From the NCBI RefSeq assembly GCF_019635155.1, contig NZ_JAHBZY010000007.1, positions 1 through 64,000 of the forward strand: DNA of 64,000 nucleotides, read 5' to 3'. Position numbers and translations under genes: made by a program. The notes below the pieces were generated by a model. The model was given only the letters and a program-made list of their open reading frames with translations, had not been told where the DNA came from and did not search any database. Positions 54,888 to 63,990 of the stretch are shown here, piece after piece (position 1 is the stretch's first letter; every line of letters starts with the position of its first letter). This stretch comes from Nitrosomonas sp. Lineage in GTDB: Bacteria > Pseudomonadota > Gammaproteobacteria > Burkholderiales > Nitrosomonadaceae.

Positions 54888-54941
54888 GATTCTGAAAACA
54901 CAACCATTACAAAAAATAACAACACAACCCGTTCCACAACA

Positions 54942-55664
54942 CTACATCCGGAAGTGTTCACCCAAATAAACTTCTCTAACTTTCTCATTATCAATAATTT
55001 CTTCCGATCGACCTTGAGCCAAAACATGTCCATCACTGATGATATACGCACGATCGCAAATTCCTAAAGTTTCACGCACATTATGATCGGTAATCAGTAC
55101 ACCGATTTGCCGTTCCCGCAGGAAAGCGATTACTTTCTGAATATCCATCACAGCGATTGGATCAACGCCCGCAAAAGGCTCATCCAACAATATAAAACGG
55201 GGTTGCGATGCCAAAGCGCGAGCTATTTCAACTCGGCGGCGCTCACCTCCGGACAAACTGATAGCAGTATTATCCCGCAAATGACTAATATGCAAATCGT
55301 GTAATAAATCGTCTAAATACCGCTGTTTCGTCTCTTCATTCAAGTCTTGCAGTTCTAATACTGCGAGAATATTTTCTTCGACCGTCAAACGCCGGAATAT
55401 CGACGCCTCTTGTGGCAGATAACTCAAACCTAATTTTGCTCTTTGATGTATCGGCAATCGGCTTAAATCTTGGTCATCCAGAAAAACACCACCGCTATCC
55501 AGTGAAATTAATCCAACGATCATATAAAAACAAGTCGTTTTACCTGCACCGTTCGGGCCCAATAATCCGATCACTTCCCCGCTTCCGAGCGAAAAAGAAA
55601 CATCTTGCACAACCGTTCGCGATTTATATCGCTTTTTTAAATTACTGGCTCTTAACTCACTCAT
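54942..55664 (-). CDS. lptB: LPS export ABC ATPase LptB
   Basis: LptB powers extraction of LPS from the inner membrane with LptFG. The 240-residue ATPase has Walker [11 protein letters not shown]-loop [20 protein letters not shown], signature [15 protein letters not shown], and Walker [14 protein letters not shown]. The ATG at 55664 gives the usual [19 protein letters not shown] start; an ATG four codons upstream is an alternative. It is 24 bases downstream of lptA. Confidence 0.95.
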   Translation of the reverse strand: MSELRASNLKKRYKSRTVVQDVSFSLGSGEVIGLLGPNGAGKTTCFYMIVGLISLDSGGVFLDDQDLSRLPIHQRAKLGLSYLPQEASIFRRLTVEENILAVLELQDLNEETKQRYLDDLLHDLHISHLRDNTAISLSGGERRRVEIARALASQPRFILLDEPFAGVDPIAVMDIQKVIAFLRERQIGVLITDHNVRETLGICDRAYIISDGHVLAQGRSEEIIDNEKVREVYLGEHFRM

Positions 55665-55688
55665 CGGATTGCACAATCTTAAAATAAT

Positions 55689-56222
55689 TTATTCAGATTT
55701 GTTTTTAGGTTGAATCGTTATTCGCACCCGCTTGTCCGGACCCGAATCCACTCCACGTTCCTTGCTGCTTTTTACCTGGAAGAATTCGCTATTCATATCG
55801 TAAGAAATGTAATCTCCCTGAACTTCATCCGTTCCGCGTTTAAGCCGTGCTTGCCGAAACAACTCAATCTTGTCCGTTTTGCTATCATATTCCGCACGTT
55901 CGCTCCAGCCTTCTACATATTCATCGAGTCCATCCCGCTTCTGCCGGAACGTAACAAGATCACCTATAGCTGTCGCATGACGAAATCCTTGCACATCCTC
56001 TTTCATGATCATTTTATCGGCGGTAATCCGCAAAGTCCCTTGCGTCAGAATCGCATTACCGATAAAGGTACTGATTCGGCTGCCTTCTTTACGATTAACA
56101 TCTTCAACGGTGGCGCGATCCGCTTCCAGGTAGATTGGCTTTTTCCGATCGGCCCGTTCGGCATGGGCCGTATTAGTAAACAATAAACCCAACAAACTTA
56201 TAGCGAGAATTATTTTCATCAT
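55689..56222 (-). CDS. lptA: LPS transport periplasmic protein LptA
   Basis: LptA forms the periplasmic beta-jellyroll bridge that carries LPS from LptC to LptD. The 177-residue product has a signal peptide (MMKIILAISLLGLLFTNTAHA) and an OstA-type fold (PIYLEADRATVED, then TLRITADKMI and VQGDYISYDMNSEFFQV). The basic C-terminus (RVRITIQPKNKSE) is typical. It is nine bases downstream of lptC. Confidence 0.92.
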   Translation of the reverse strand: MMKIILAISLLGLLFTNTAHAERADRKKPIYLEADRATVEDVNRKEGSRISTFIGNAILTQGTLRITADKMIMKEDVQGFRHATAIGDLVTFRQKRDGLDEYVEGWSERAEYDSKTDKIELFRQARLKRGTDEVQGDYISYDMNSEFFQVKSSKERGVDSGPDKRVRITIQPKNKSE

Positions 56223-56231
56223 AGATTTAAA

Positions 56232-56798
56232 TTACTTTGTATTGACTGCTTTTACGTTGGATAGAAGCTGCACCTCGCCGATACGGTTATCAAACTCCAA
56301 GCCGATTGCCTGAATGGTGGTGTCGAACCGAACGATAGTGACCGGTTGGTTTGTTTTTACAAAATTCTCTTTAGGAATCAAATGTAAGAAATCAGTTATC
56401 ATTTTGATATTGCTATTATCTTCTTCAGCACCTCTGACTGCCGTCACGTTCCCGGTCAGATAAACATCCTCTCCTTTGTTCATGACCTCAGCACGGTTGG
56501 CATATAGGCGCATCAGGGGATTTTTGGGATCGACATTAACGAAACTCACCTGTTCCAGTTGCGTAACTTCCGTATCTAAAAAATGGAATAACTTATGCGC
56601 TGTAAATTTGCGCCGTATCTGGCGCTCATAATCCATTCGAATACCGGACAATTCTTCAACAATATAGTCGGGATTCAAATTCAAACTTTCATCTTTAATG
56701 TACTCAGGAGGGCGAGTCATGAGATCAAGCCAGTATGTCAATAATGCCAAAATAAAAAGTAGAATTACCGGTGAACTAATAAACGGGCGCTTGATCAT
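56232..56798 (-). CDS. lptC: LPS export protein LptC
   Basis: LptC is the bitopic inner-membrane part of the Lpt bridge. The 188-residue product has one N-terminal helix (SPVILLFILALLTYWLDLM) and a periplasmic jellyroll (DYIVEELSGIRMDYE, then LTGNVTAV and TTIQAIGLEFDNRIGEVQLL). It is first in the cluster. The kdsD-kdsC genes that precede it in many proteobacteria are absent here, so the promoter should lie in the 227 bases shared with nadA. Confidence 0.88.
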   Translation of the reverse strand: MIKRPFISSPVILLFILALLTYWLDLMTRPPEYIKDESLNLNPDYIVEELSGIRMDYERQIRRKFTAHKLFHFLDTEVTQLEQVSFVNVDPKNPLMRLYANRAEVMNKGEDVYLTGNVTAVRGAEEDNSNIKMITDFLHLIPKENFVKTNQPVTIVRFDTTIQAIGLEFDNRIGEVQLLSNVKAVNTK

Positions 56799-57025
56799 TA
56801 GAATATTGCTCGTATCTTTGTTTTCACTTTTTTTATTTAAGCTTAGTTCCGATGTATAACTTTCTTTATTTATTTGTTGAATTATAACAGAACACTTATC
56901 GCCATTTTACGAATCATCCTGGTTGCCAGTTTCATTGCAAGTCTTTAAATACCAAACCTGCCATCATGTCTTGGCATAAAATACGAAGATAATTTTGATA
57001 ACCTGATAGGAAGATACAAATTACA

Positions 57026-58123
57026 ATGCCTCAAGAAGCTATCGATTTTGAAAAATATGAGCAGTTACAGGATGAAGCGTGCGCGCAACGCATCATCACG
57101 GCAAAAAAAACATTAGGTGAACGTGCTGCCATTCTTGCGCATCATTATCAACGCGCGGATGTTTACCGGCACGCAGATCTAACCGGCGATTCTTTAAAGC
57201 TTTCTTTTTTGGCTGCGCAAACTAGCGCTGATTATTTGGTTTTTTGCGGCGTGCACTTCATGGCGGAAGTCGCAGACATGCTTTCAAGCTCCAAGCAAAT
57301 TGCCATTTTGCCGGACATGGCTGCCGGCTGTTCAATGGCCGATATGGCTAATTTATCAAATGTCGAGCGAGCCTGGCGTGAGCTTGCTGAAGTGCTGGAT
57401 CCCGATGAAATGATCACACCAGTGACTTATATTAACTCTTCTGCCGATTTGAAAGCCTTTTGCGGTGAACATGGCGGTATCGTTTGTACTTCCAGCAATG
57501 CTGGCAAGGTTTTGCAGTGGTCATTCAAACAACGGGAAAAAGTATTGTTTTTTCCGGATCAGCATCTTGGCCGATGGAGCGGTCATCAGCTAGGTATCTC
57601 ACTTGAAGAAATGCCGGTATGGAATTTTGACGAGCCGATGGGCGGATTGACACCGGAACAAATCAAGAATGCCAAAATATTGCTCTGGAAAGGTCATTGT
57701 TCGGTACATCAAATGTTTCAACCGCAACATATTATCCGCTTCCGCAATCAACATCCCGATGGCATCGTCATTTCGCATCCCGAATGCAGTTATGAAGTCT
57801 GCAAAGCATCCGATTATGTCGGTTCAACGGAATACATCATAAAAACCATTGCGGCGGCAGATAACGGAACCCGCTGGCTGGTGGGCACCGAGCTGAATCT
57901 CGTCAGCCGGATTGCGGAAGAATTTAAATCGCAAGAAAAAATTATTCAGTTTATGTCGCCGATGGTTTGCATGTGCTCCACAATGGCTCGAATAGATCCG
58001 CAGCACTTAGCGTGGACATTGGAAAATCTCGTGAATGGAAATGTTGTCAATCAAATCAAAGTACCTGAAAACGAAGCAAAGCTGGCGCGAATCGCATTGG
58101 ATAGAATGCTGAAAATTTCGTAA
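57026..58123 (+). CDS. nadA: Quinolinate synthase A
   Basis: NadA condenses iminoaspartate with dihydroxyacetone phosphate to quinolinate for NAD synthesis, using a 4Fe-4S cluster. The 365-residue protein has the three conserved cysteines in FCGVHFMAEVADML, GGIVCTSSNAGKVL and PMVCMCSTMARID, and the AHHYQRADVY motif. GGAAG lies before the ATG. No nadB or nadC is adjacent. Confidence 0.94.
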   Translation: MPQEAIDFEKYEQLQDEACAQRIITAKKTLGERAAILAHHYQRADVYRHADLTGDSLKLSFLAAQTSADYLVFCGVHFMAEVADMLSSSKQIAILPDMAAGCSMADMANLSNVERAWRELAEVLDPDEMITPVTYINSSADLKAFCGEHGGIVCTSSNAGKVLQWSFKQREKVLFFPDQHLGRWSGHQLGISLEEMPVWNFDEPMGGLTPEQIKNAKILLWKGHCSVHQMFQPQHIIRFRNQHPDGIVISHPECSYEVCKASDYVGSTEYIIKTIAAADNGTRWLVGTELNLVSRIAEEFKSQEKIIQFMSPMVCMCSTMARIDPQHLAWTLENLVNGNVVNQIKVPENEAKLARIALDRMLKIS

Positions 58124-58198
58124 TCAATGCAGAACCGGTGCCGGAAAATAATGTAAGCCAGGAGATTAATATGCTGCACCAGCAACGAAAATGATCCA

Positions 58199-59380
58199 TT
58201 GATGAAAAACTTTCATTTTGTTGAAGGCAACCATATCACCCTATTACGCAATGGCGAAGAATATTTTCCGGAATTGGAAGCGGCAATTGAAAAAGCCCGA
58301 TATGAAATACACGTCGAAACTTATATTTTTGCATTCGATACCATCGGCGGCAAAATTGCAGCAGCTTTAAAACGCGCCGCGCAACGCGGCGTATCCGTAT
58401 ATCTGCTATTGGATGGCTTTGGTTCGCAAGATTTTCCTGTAGAAGAAATCAACCGGATGTTACATGCCGGTATGAAAGTGCTCATATTCCGGCCAGAGTT
58501 TATCTTTGCAATGCCACGACGTTACCGGTTACGCAGAATGCATCGAAAAATTGCTATTATCGACGCTCAAATCGCGTATACCGGTGGAATTAATATTATC
58601 GACGATCAAGATAATCCGGAAAAGTTGTCGCCGCGTTTCGATTATGCTGTGGCTATCCAAGGCCCATTATTGCTTCAGATACATAAAGCTGTGAAACATT
58701 TATGGATGCTAGTCGCTTGGGCGCATTTAAAGAAACGCTGGAGTCTATCGAGTGCGAGTGCGATTACGCCAACAGATAAATGCTATGGAGACCAAAAAGC
58801 GGCGTTTGTCATCCGCGATAATTGGCGCCATCGCCATGATATTGAACACGCATACTTGGATGCCATCAATCAGGCAGAAACTGAAATTATCATTGCCAAT
58901 GCTTATTTCTTGCCCGGAAGAAAATTTAGCAATGCGCTAAAAGAAGCTGCTAAGCGAGGTGTCAATGTTGAGTTATTATTGCAAGGAAGAATTGAATATC
59001 GCTTGCAATATCATGCAACTCAGGCGCTTTATGAAAATTTATTGAAAGCCGGGATTAAAATTTACGAATATAATCGCAGTTTCCTGCACGCTAAAGTAGC
59101 GGTTATCGATCAACATTGGGCAACCGTTGGTTCCTCGAACATTGATCCATTCAGTTTGCTGCTAGCACGAGAAGCGAATGTTCTCATTGATAATCTTTCG
59201 TTCGCCAATGAATTAAGAACAAGCTTAAAAACAACTATTACGCAAGAATCCACCCCTGTGAGGATTGCCGATAAAAACTTTTTTTCTTGGCGCAATTATC
59301 TGATTAATTGGTTAAGTTTTTATTTTATCCGGGTGATGCAGGGTATACTGGGCTATGATTGGTACGATAGAAATCCATAA
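58199..59380 (+). CDS. Cardiolipin synthase (ClsB-like phospholipase D family)
   Basis: The 393-residue PLD-family protein has two HKD motifs: MHRKIAIID near residue 117 and LHAKVAVIDQHWATVGSSNID near 298. Absence of N-terminal membrane helices and the length suit the ClsB subgroup, which makes cardiolipin from phosphatidylglycerol and another phospholipid. The substrate assignment is by family. It follows nadA by 75 bases. Confidence 0.87.
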   Translation: MMKNFHFVEGNHITLLRNGEEYFPELEAAIEKARYEIHVETYIFAFDTIGGKIAAALKRAAQRGVSVYLLLDGFGSQDFPVEEINRMLHAGMKVLIFRPEFIFAMPRRYRLRRMHRKIAIIDAQIAYTGGINIIDDQDNPEKLSPRFDYAVAIQGPLLLQIHKAVKHLWMLVAWAHLKKRWSLSSASAITPTDKCYGDQKAAFVIRDNWRHRHDIEHAYLDAINQAETEIIIANAYFLPGRKFSNALKEAAKRGVNVELLLQGRIEYRLQYHATQALYENLLKAGIKIYEYNRSFLHAKVAVIDQHWATVGSSNIDPFSLLLAREANVLIDNLSFANELRTSLKTTITQESTPVRIADKNFFSWRNYLINWLSFYFIRVMQGILGYDWYDRNP

Positions 59381-59437
59381 GTCTTTTATCAATCGAATTC
59401 ATTCTTTCGTACCGATTTAATATTCAAAATTACAGAA

Positions 59438-60490
59438 ATGCAACAGATACACCACGAACTTGGGCAATCCGGATTATCACCAGAGCAACTGAATCGGATT
59501 GCCGCAGCCGCTCGAATATTAAATGAAGGTGGCACGGTCGCTTTTCCCACTGAAACTGTTTACGGTCTTGGTGCAGATGCTACAAATGCCGCGGCTGTTC
59601 ATAAAATTTACAAAATAAAACAACGCCCCGCAAATCACCCACTGATCGTGCACATTCATGCAATTTCACAACTGGATTATTGGGCGCGGGCTATACCGGA
59701 ATCCGCTTGGAAATTGGCCAGTCACTTTTGGCCTGGGCCGCTGACACTTATTCTGCAACGTAGCCGCCACATACTGGATGATGTCACCGGTGGCCAGAAC
59801 ACTGTTGGGATACGCATACCAGCACACCCAGTCGCACTGGCTTTATTGGATATATTAGGACCCCAAAAAGCCTTGGCTGCTCCATCAGCAAATCGGTTTG
59901 GGCGCATCAGCCCGACTTCTGCGGCGCATGTGCAACAAGAATTGGGAAACAATGTTGATATGATTCTCGACGGCGGGTCTTGCGAAGTAGGTTTGGAAAG
60001 CACCATCGTCAGTTTTCATGAACAGTCGCCGATGATATTGCGACCCGGTGGAATCTCATTATCCGCAATCAAAGCGGTTCTGGATGAACCTGTCGTGGTA
60101 GCGAACACTACTAATCATGCGATCCGTACCCCCGGATCATTGCTCGCACATTATGCACCTACAACCCCTTTGCGATTATTTCCAACGACCCAGATATGGC
60201 AGCAAGCTTCAATATTAGCCGCTCAGAATTTGCATGTACTGGTAATAACATGGTCAGGCACCCATAAACCGCACTCTATTAATCAGTCGATCGAACAATT
60301 TGTCATGCCGGCGGATCCGATTGATTATGGCAAACAATTGTATGCAAAATTACGTCAGTTTGATGAAGCGGCTTTTGACTATTTACTGGTTGAAGCACCT
60401 CCCGAGCATCCAAACTGGTTGGCCATTGCAGACCGCTTGCAACGTGCAAACCATCACACATCCGACCATAACCAACACCAATTAATCTAA
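59438..60490 (+). CDS. L-threonylcarbamoyladenylate synthase (Sua5 type)
   Basis: The enzyme makes threonylcarbamoyl-AMP from threonine, bicarbonate and ATP for the t6A37 modification of ANN-decoding tRNAs. The 350-residue product has the YrdC domain (residues ~15-205: TVAFPTETVYGLGADA, KIKQRPANHPLIVHI, SANRFGRISPTSA) plus a C-terminal Sua5 domain (~240-340), linked by a TPGSLLAHYAPTTPL hinge. It is thus the long Sua5 form rather than short TsaC. It overlaps the next gene by one base. Confidence 0.92.
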   Translation: MQQIHHELGQSGLSPEQLNRIAAAARILNEGGTVAFPTETVYGLGADATNAAAVHKIYKIKQRPANHPLIVHIHAISQLDYWARAIPESAWKLASHFWPGPLTLILQRSRHILDDVTGGQNTVGIRIPAHPVALALLDILGPQKALAAPSANRFGRISPTSAAHVQQELGNNVDMILDGGSCEVGLESTIVSFHEQSPMILRPGGISLSAIKAVLDEPVVVANTTNHAIRTPGSLLAHYAPTTPLRLFPTTQIWQQASILAAQNLHVLVITWSGTHKPHSINQSIEQFVMPADPIDYGKQLYAKLRQFDEAAFDYLLVEAPPEHPNWLAIADRLQRANHHTSDHNQHQLI

Positions 60491-61260
60491 TGAATACAAA
60501 TAATAAACTACAAGCAGTACTCTTTGACGTTGATGGCACTCTTGCAGATACTGAGCAGGATGGGCACCGCCTCGCTTTCAATGCCGCATTCCAGCAATTC
60601 GGACTCGATTGGAACTGGGACATTGAGCTTTACGGTGAATTATTACAAGTGACCGGTGGAAAAGAGCGGATTCGTTTTTATATGGAACAGTATGCTCCGG
60701 CTATGCTCAATAAAAGCGATTTAACGGTATGGATCGCCAGTTTGCACAAAACCAAAACCAGTTACTTTGAAGCGCTGATGGAAGCTGGCAACATACCGTT
60801 ACGCCCGGGCGTTGCGCGATTAATGCAAGAGTTGCGCCAAGAGAAAATAAAAATAGCGATTGCCACCACAACCACCATGGAAAATGTTACCGCCTTACTC
60901 AAATCGACTTTAGGTGAAGAATCGATTGGCTGGTTCGATGTAATCGGTGCTGGTGATATCGTGCCGTTAAAAAAACCAGCACCCGATATTTATCAATGGG
61001 TACTGAATCAACTCAACTTAGCAGCGCATCAGTGTATCGCCATTGAAGATTCGGAAAATGGATTGAAGTCAGCGTTGGCAGCAAAGCTTCCCACGCTCAT
61101 TACGGTCAGCGGTTACACCCGTTCACAAAATTTTAGCGGCGCAATCACGGTTTTGTCAGACCTTGGCGAACCCTCTCAACCATTTGAGGAAATCAAAGGA
61201 ACCCACTCCGAGAAAAAATGGGTGGATTATAAATTTCTCAATGATTTAATCAGTCAATAG
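60490..61260 (+). CDS. CbbY-like HAD-family phosphatase
   Basis: This 256-residue HAD hydrolase has motif I FDVDGTLADTE (near residue 12), motif II ATTTT (near 125), motif III lysine in PLKKPAPDIY and motif IV IEDSENGLKSA. The cap domain and the GHRLAFNAAFQQFGLDW start match CbbY, which hydrolyses the Rubisco inhibitor xylulose-1,5-bisphosphate. That role would fit the phosphoribulokinase in this genome, but the specificity is inferred. It overlaps the Sua5 stop by one base. Confidence 0.85.
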   Translation: MNTNNKLQAVLFDVDGTLADTEQDGHRLAFNAAFQQFGLDWNWDIELYGELLQVTGGKERIRFYMEQYAPAMLNKSDLTVWIASLHKTKTSYFEALMEAGNIPLRPGVARLMQELRQEKIKIAIATTTTMENVTALLKSTLGEESIGWFDVIGAGDIVPLKKPAPDIYQWVLNQLNLAAHQCIAIEDSENGLKSALAAKLPTLITVSGYTRSQNFSGAITVLSDLGEPSQPFEEIKGTHSEKKWVDYKFLNDLISQ

Positions 61261-61396
61261 ATACAACTTGGAAGCCCCTGGAATACTTGAGCGAAGGGCC
61301 ATGGGTTTTGCGCTCATAACATCGCGAAGAGCTGTGATACTGGATATTAGCTTTTAAATCCGGGTAGTTATATTGTGCAAATTAACTACCCTTATG

Positions 61397-62698
61397 CTAC
61401 AACTTATTATCCTCCGATGTAATGCTCACAAGATTGTTCAGATAGCTTCCACTGATCAATTTATAGAAAGCCGGTTCATTCGCTTTGGCTAATAGCTGGT
61501 ATAGTTCTCGATTGGTTAAACTACGTTTTAACTCCAATAATAAGGCTGTTAAGCCTGAAACATGTGCGGTGGCGAGGGAGTTGCCCGATACAAAATCATA
61601 CGCGCCATTGGGCAATGTGGTTAATATTTCTTCTCCAGGCGCGGATATAATGAATGCTTGATTTTTCTCATTGACTAATTGCGTAACTTTGCTCCCGTTA
61701 CTTCTAACTGCAATGACACCAGGTTGCCGGGCGGGGAACCCTGATCCCACATCTTCTCTGTCAGACTGCGAAGCGATAACAAAAATACCTTGCCGAATGG
61801 CTTTTTCGATTAACCTGGCCAGGAGCGGATCATACGGACCGGTTAAACTTAAGTTAAGAACATTAACCTTCATCTCAATAGCCGTATTGATCGCCAAGGC
61901 CAAAGTAAAGCTATTGCAAATAGCTTCCAGGCTACCAGCTCGTACTTCCCAGCATGCTTTTAGTGCAATTACGTGACTATCCGGTGCAATACCGACGATA
62001 CCCTGCCCATTGTTAGCTTTAGCGGCAATCACACCTGCGATTGCTGTTCCATGCAGATCACTGAAAAAATTCGGTGAACTATGGGTAACAAAATCCCTAG
62101 TAAGCTGGATCTGTCCTTCTAAATCAGGGTGTTTTGTATCAACACCGGTATCAATAATTGCAATCGATACATTTTTCCCGGTTGTTCGGCCATGCATTTC
62201 AGCCAAGTTGATCGAATGAATATTCGTTTGCAACCGGTAATAGGGATCACTGTACTTATCCGCCATCACTCGAAAAATACCCATCGATTGAACATTATCA
62301 ATACGGTCATCCTCTGCTAATGCGTTGATAACATCATCCATAAGCTGATCTTCATGAATCAAATATACAACACAATGTTCCCCAATTTCCCTGATTGACC
62401 ATTGTGACAGGATCTGTAATTTGTAATCTGATTCAATGCTCGACGCGACTCTTTTACTCCAAGTTGAACTGTCGTATTCACCTCTTCGGCGATAATTTTG
62501 ATTAACCGACCCGATCGGAATGCGCTTTATGCTCTTGTCAGCATAGGTTACTAATATAATGCGATCGGCTTGTTTAACATCAAAAATTTTAGAATCGATC
62601 AATAATTCCTGTTCCGCTTTCACCGGCAAAAAAGCCGGAATCACCGCCAATAGCATGAATAAGTATAGGCGGATTCTCATAAGCTTATTTAGTATCAT
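61397..62698 (-). CDS. Exported S8 (subtilisin-like) serine peptidase
   Basis: The 433-residue protein has a signal peptide (RLYLFMLLAVIPAFLPVKA) and an N-terminal prodomain-like region (~30-160; CVVYLIHEDQLMDDVINAL, then RIDNVQSMGIFRVM). The catalytic domain carries Asp in IAIIDTGVDTKHPD, His in DLHGTAIAGVIAA, the oxyanion Asn region and Ser in SGNSLATAHVSG. All three catalytic residues are present. It follows the anti-sigma gene by 26 bases and is probably part of the same operon, suggesting regulated expression by the ECF factor or a role in the signalling itself. Confidence 0.88.
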   Translation of the reverse strand: MILNKLMRIRLYLFMLLAVIPAFLPVKAEQELLIDSKIFDVKQADRIILVTYADKSIKRIPIGSVNQNYRRRGEYDSSTWSKRVASSIESDYKLQILSQWSIREIGEHCVVYLIHEDQLMDDVINALAEDDRIDNVQSMGIFRVMADKYSDPYYRLQTNIHSINLAEMHGRTTGKNVSIAIIDTGVDTKHPDLEGQIQLTRDFVTHSSPNFFSDLHGTAIAGVIAAKANNGQGIVGIAPDSHVIALKACWEVRAGSLEAICNSFTLALAINTAIEMKVNVLNLSLTGPYDPLLARLIEKAIRQGIFVIASQSDREDVGSGFPARQPGVIAVRSNGSKVTQLVNEKNQAFIISAPGEEILTTLPNGAYDFVSGNSLATAHVSGLTALLLELKRSLTNRELYQLLAKANEPAFYKLISGSYLNNLVSITSEDNKL

Positions 62699-62724
62699 CG
62701 TAGACTCTGGTCAAAAGTAAGTAG

Positions 62725-63408
62725 TTATTGAGCAAGTTCGGCAAAAATGACCCTTGAATTTTTACGTAATTGCGCAACAGTGTCGGTAATCTTTTGCGTA
62801 TCGACAGACTGATCGCCGATCGCCACCTCATAGACACCATTTTGCGAAGGTCCTTTCACGATTCGACCTGAAATGCTTTCTAAAATAACTTCAATCTGTT
62901 CTGAATCAGATTGATCCGCAAAAACGATGCGTATGACATTGTTTCTCGGTTCACCCTCGGATGAATTAGCCAATGTTCTGTACTCGCTTCCAAAATCCGG
63001 TTTGTCGATTGATGAAATTAACATAAATGGAACTGCCAGCAGCAATAAACTTGCGACCAGCGCTGTATATTTAAAAAAACCCATCCACTCGAAAGTAAAA
63101 AACCTCGATGGCTTATCAGGCTGATTCTGTATCGCAACAACATCCGGTTCCGTATGATTTTTAATTCTTTTTTTCAACTGCGCATAGGAAACCTGCGATA
63201 CTTGATTTAACAGATCTATTTGTTGAATATTCTCGAATACTTGCTGTTGCCGATCCAATTCAATTCGACAAGCAATACACGTTTTAATATGTCTTTTTAC
63301 AATATCTCGCTCGGCGATATCCAATGTCCGGTTTACATACCAAGGCAACAAGTTCCATATTTCTTGATGGTCACTTTTAGGGGTGTTTTGGGGATTAATG
63401 GATAACAT
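62725..63408 (-). CDS. Zinc-finger anti-sigma factor with prodomain-like periplasmic tail
   Basis: The 227-residue protein has an N-terminal zf-HC2 anti-sigma domain (RHIKTCIACRIELD, the H-x3-C-x2-C zinc site near residue 40), a single membrane helix (KYTALVASLLLLAVPFML, ~115-132) and a periplasmic C-terminal domain (~140-227). That domain (VIRIVFADQSDSEQIEVIL, SGRIVKGPSQNGVYEVAI, ending SRVIFAEL) has the pattern of subtilase inhibitor/prodomain folds. GAGGAA precedes the ATG. It should hold the neighbouring ECF factor inactive at the membrane. Confidence 0.85.
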   Translation of the reverse strand: MLSINPQNTPKSDHQEIWNLLPWYVNRTLDIAERDIVKRHIKTCIACRIELDRQQQVFENIQQIDLLNQVSQVSYAQLKKRIKNHTEPDVVAIQNQPDKPSRFFTFEWMGFFKYTALVASLLLLAVPFMLISSIDKPDFGSEYRTLANSSEGEPRNNVIRIVFADQSDSEQIEVILESISGRIVKGPSQNGVYEVAIGDQSVDTQKITDTVAQLRKNSRVIFAELAQ

Positions 63409-63411
63409 CTT

Positions 63412-63990
63412 CTAATTCCTCTCAGAAAGCTCGGGAAGCAATTTGACCAAAATTTTTCGCGCATGGAACATTCGGGTTTTTACCGTACCTTCAGGACATT
63501 GCATAATTTCTGAAATTTCTTTGTAATGCAAGCCTTGGAAATACGTCATTTCCACCACTGCACGCTGCTCTGTGGAAAGTTTATCGAATGCAACTTCAAG
63601 CCAGTTGCTGACTTCCAACTGAGAAATTGATTGAACGCCTTTATCGGGAAAATAATCCAGCTCATCATTAAACTCAATCGCCCGATCTTCTCTGATTATG
63701 CTTTGTTCGACACTTTTTAGCGCTTTTAAGTAGGCAATCCCTAAAATCCAAGTGGAAGGCCGACATGTATGATCATAAGTCGATGCTTTTTCCCAAACGA
63801 CAAACATCACATCATTAATAATCTCTTCAATGCTATCCTGGCGTCTTGTAATATGGAAAATAAATTGATACAACCGATTAAAATAAATCTGATATAGCTG
63901 TTCAAATGATTTTCCATTACCGGCAGCAGTTTCTGCGATCAAATTTTTTTCCTTAAATTGTTGTTCTTGCGTGCTAAAGGTTTTTTGCAT
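63412..63990 (-). CDS. ECF-type RNA polymerase sigma factor
   Basis: The 192-residue sigma-70 family protein has region 2 (FEQLYQIYFNRLYQFIFHIT, then IEEIINDVMFVVWEKA) and region 4 (LSTEQRAVVEMTYFQGLHYK, then EISEIMQCPEGTVKTRMFHA). It should redirect RNA polymerase on release from the anti-sigma factor encoded three bases downstream. ATG 63990 is chosen; an in-frame GTG at 63999 touches the window end, and the true start could lie outside. Confidence 0.9.
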   Translation of the reverse strand: MQKTFSTQEQQFKEKNLIAETAAGNGKSFEQLYQIYFNRLYQFIFHITRRQDSIEEIINDVMFVVWEKASTYDHTCRPSTWILGIAYLKALKSVEQSIIREDRAIEFNDELDYFPDKGVQSISQLEVSNWLEVAFDKLSTEQRAVVEMTYFQGLHYKEISEIMQCPEGTVKTRMFHARKILVKLLPELSERN

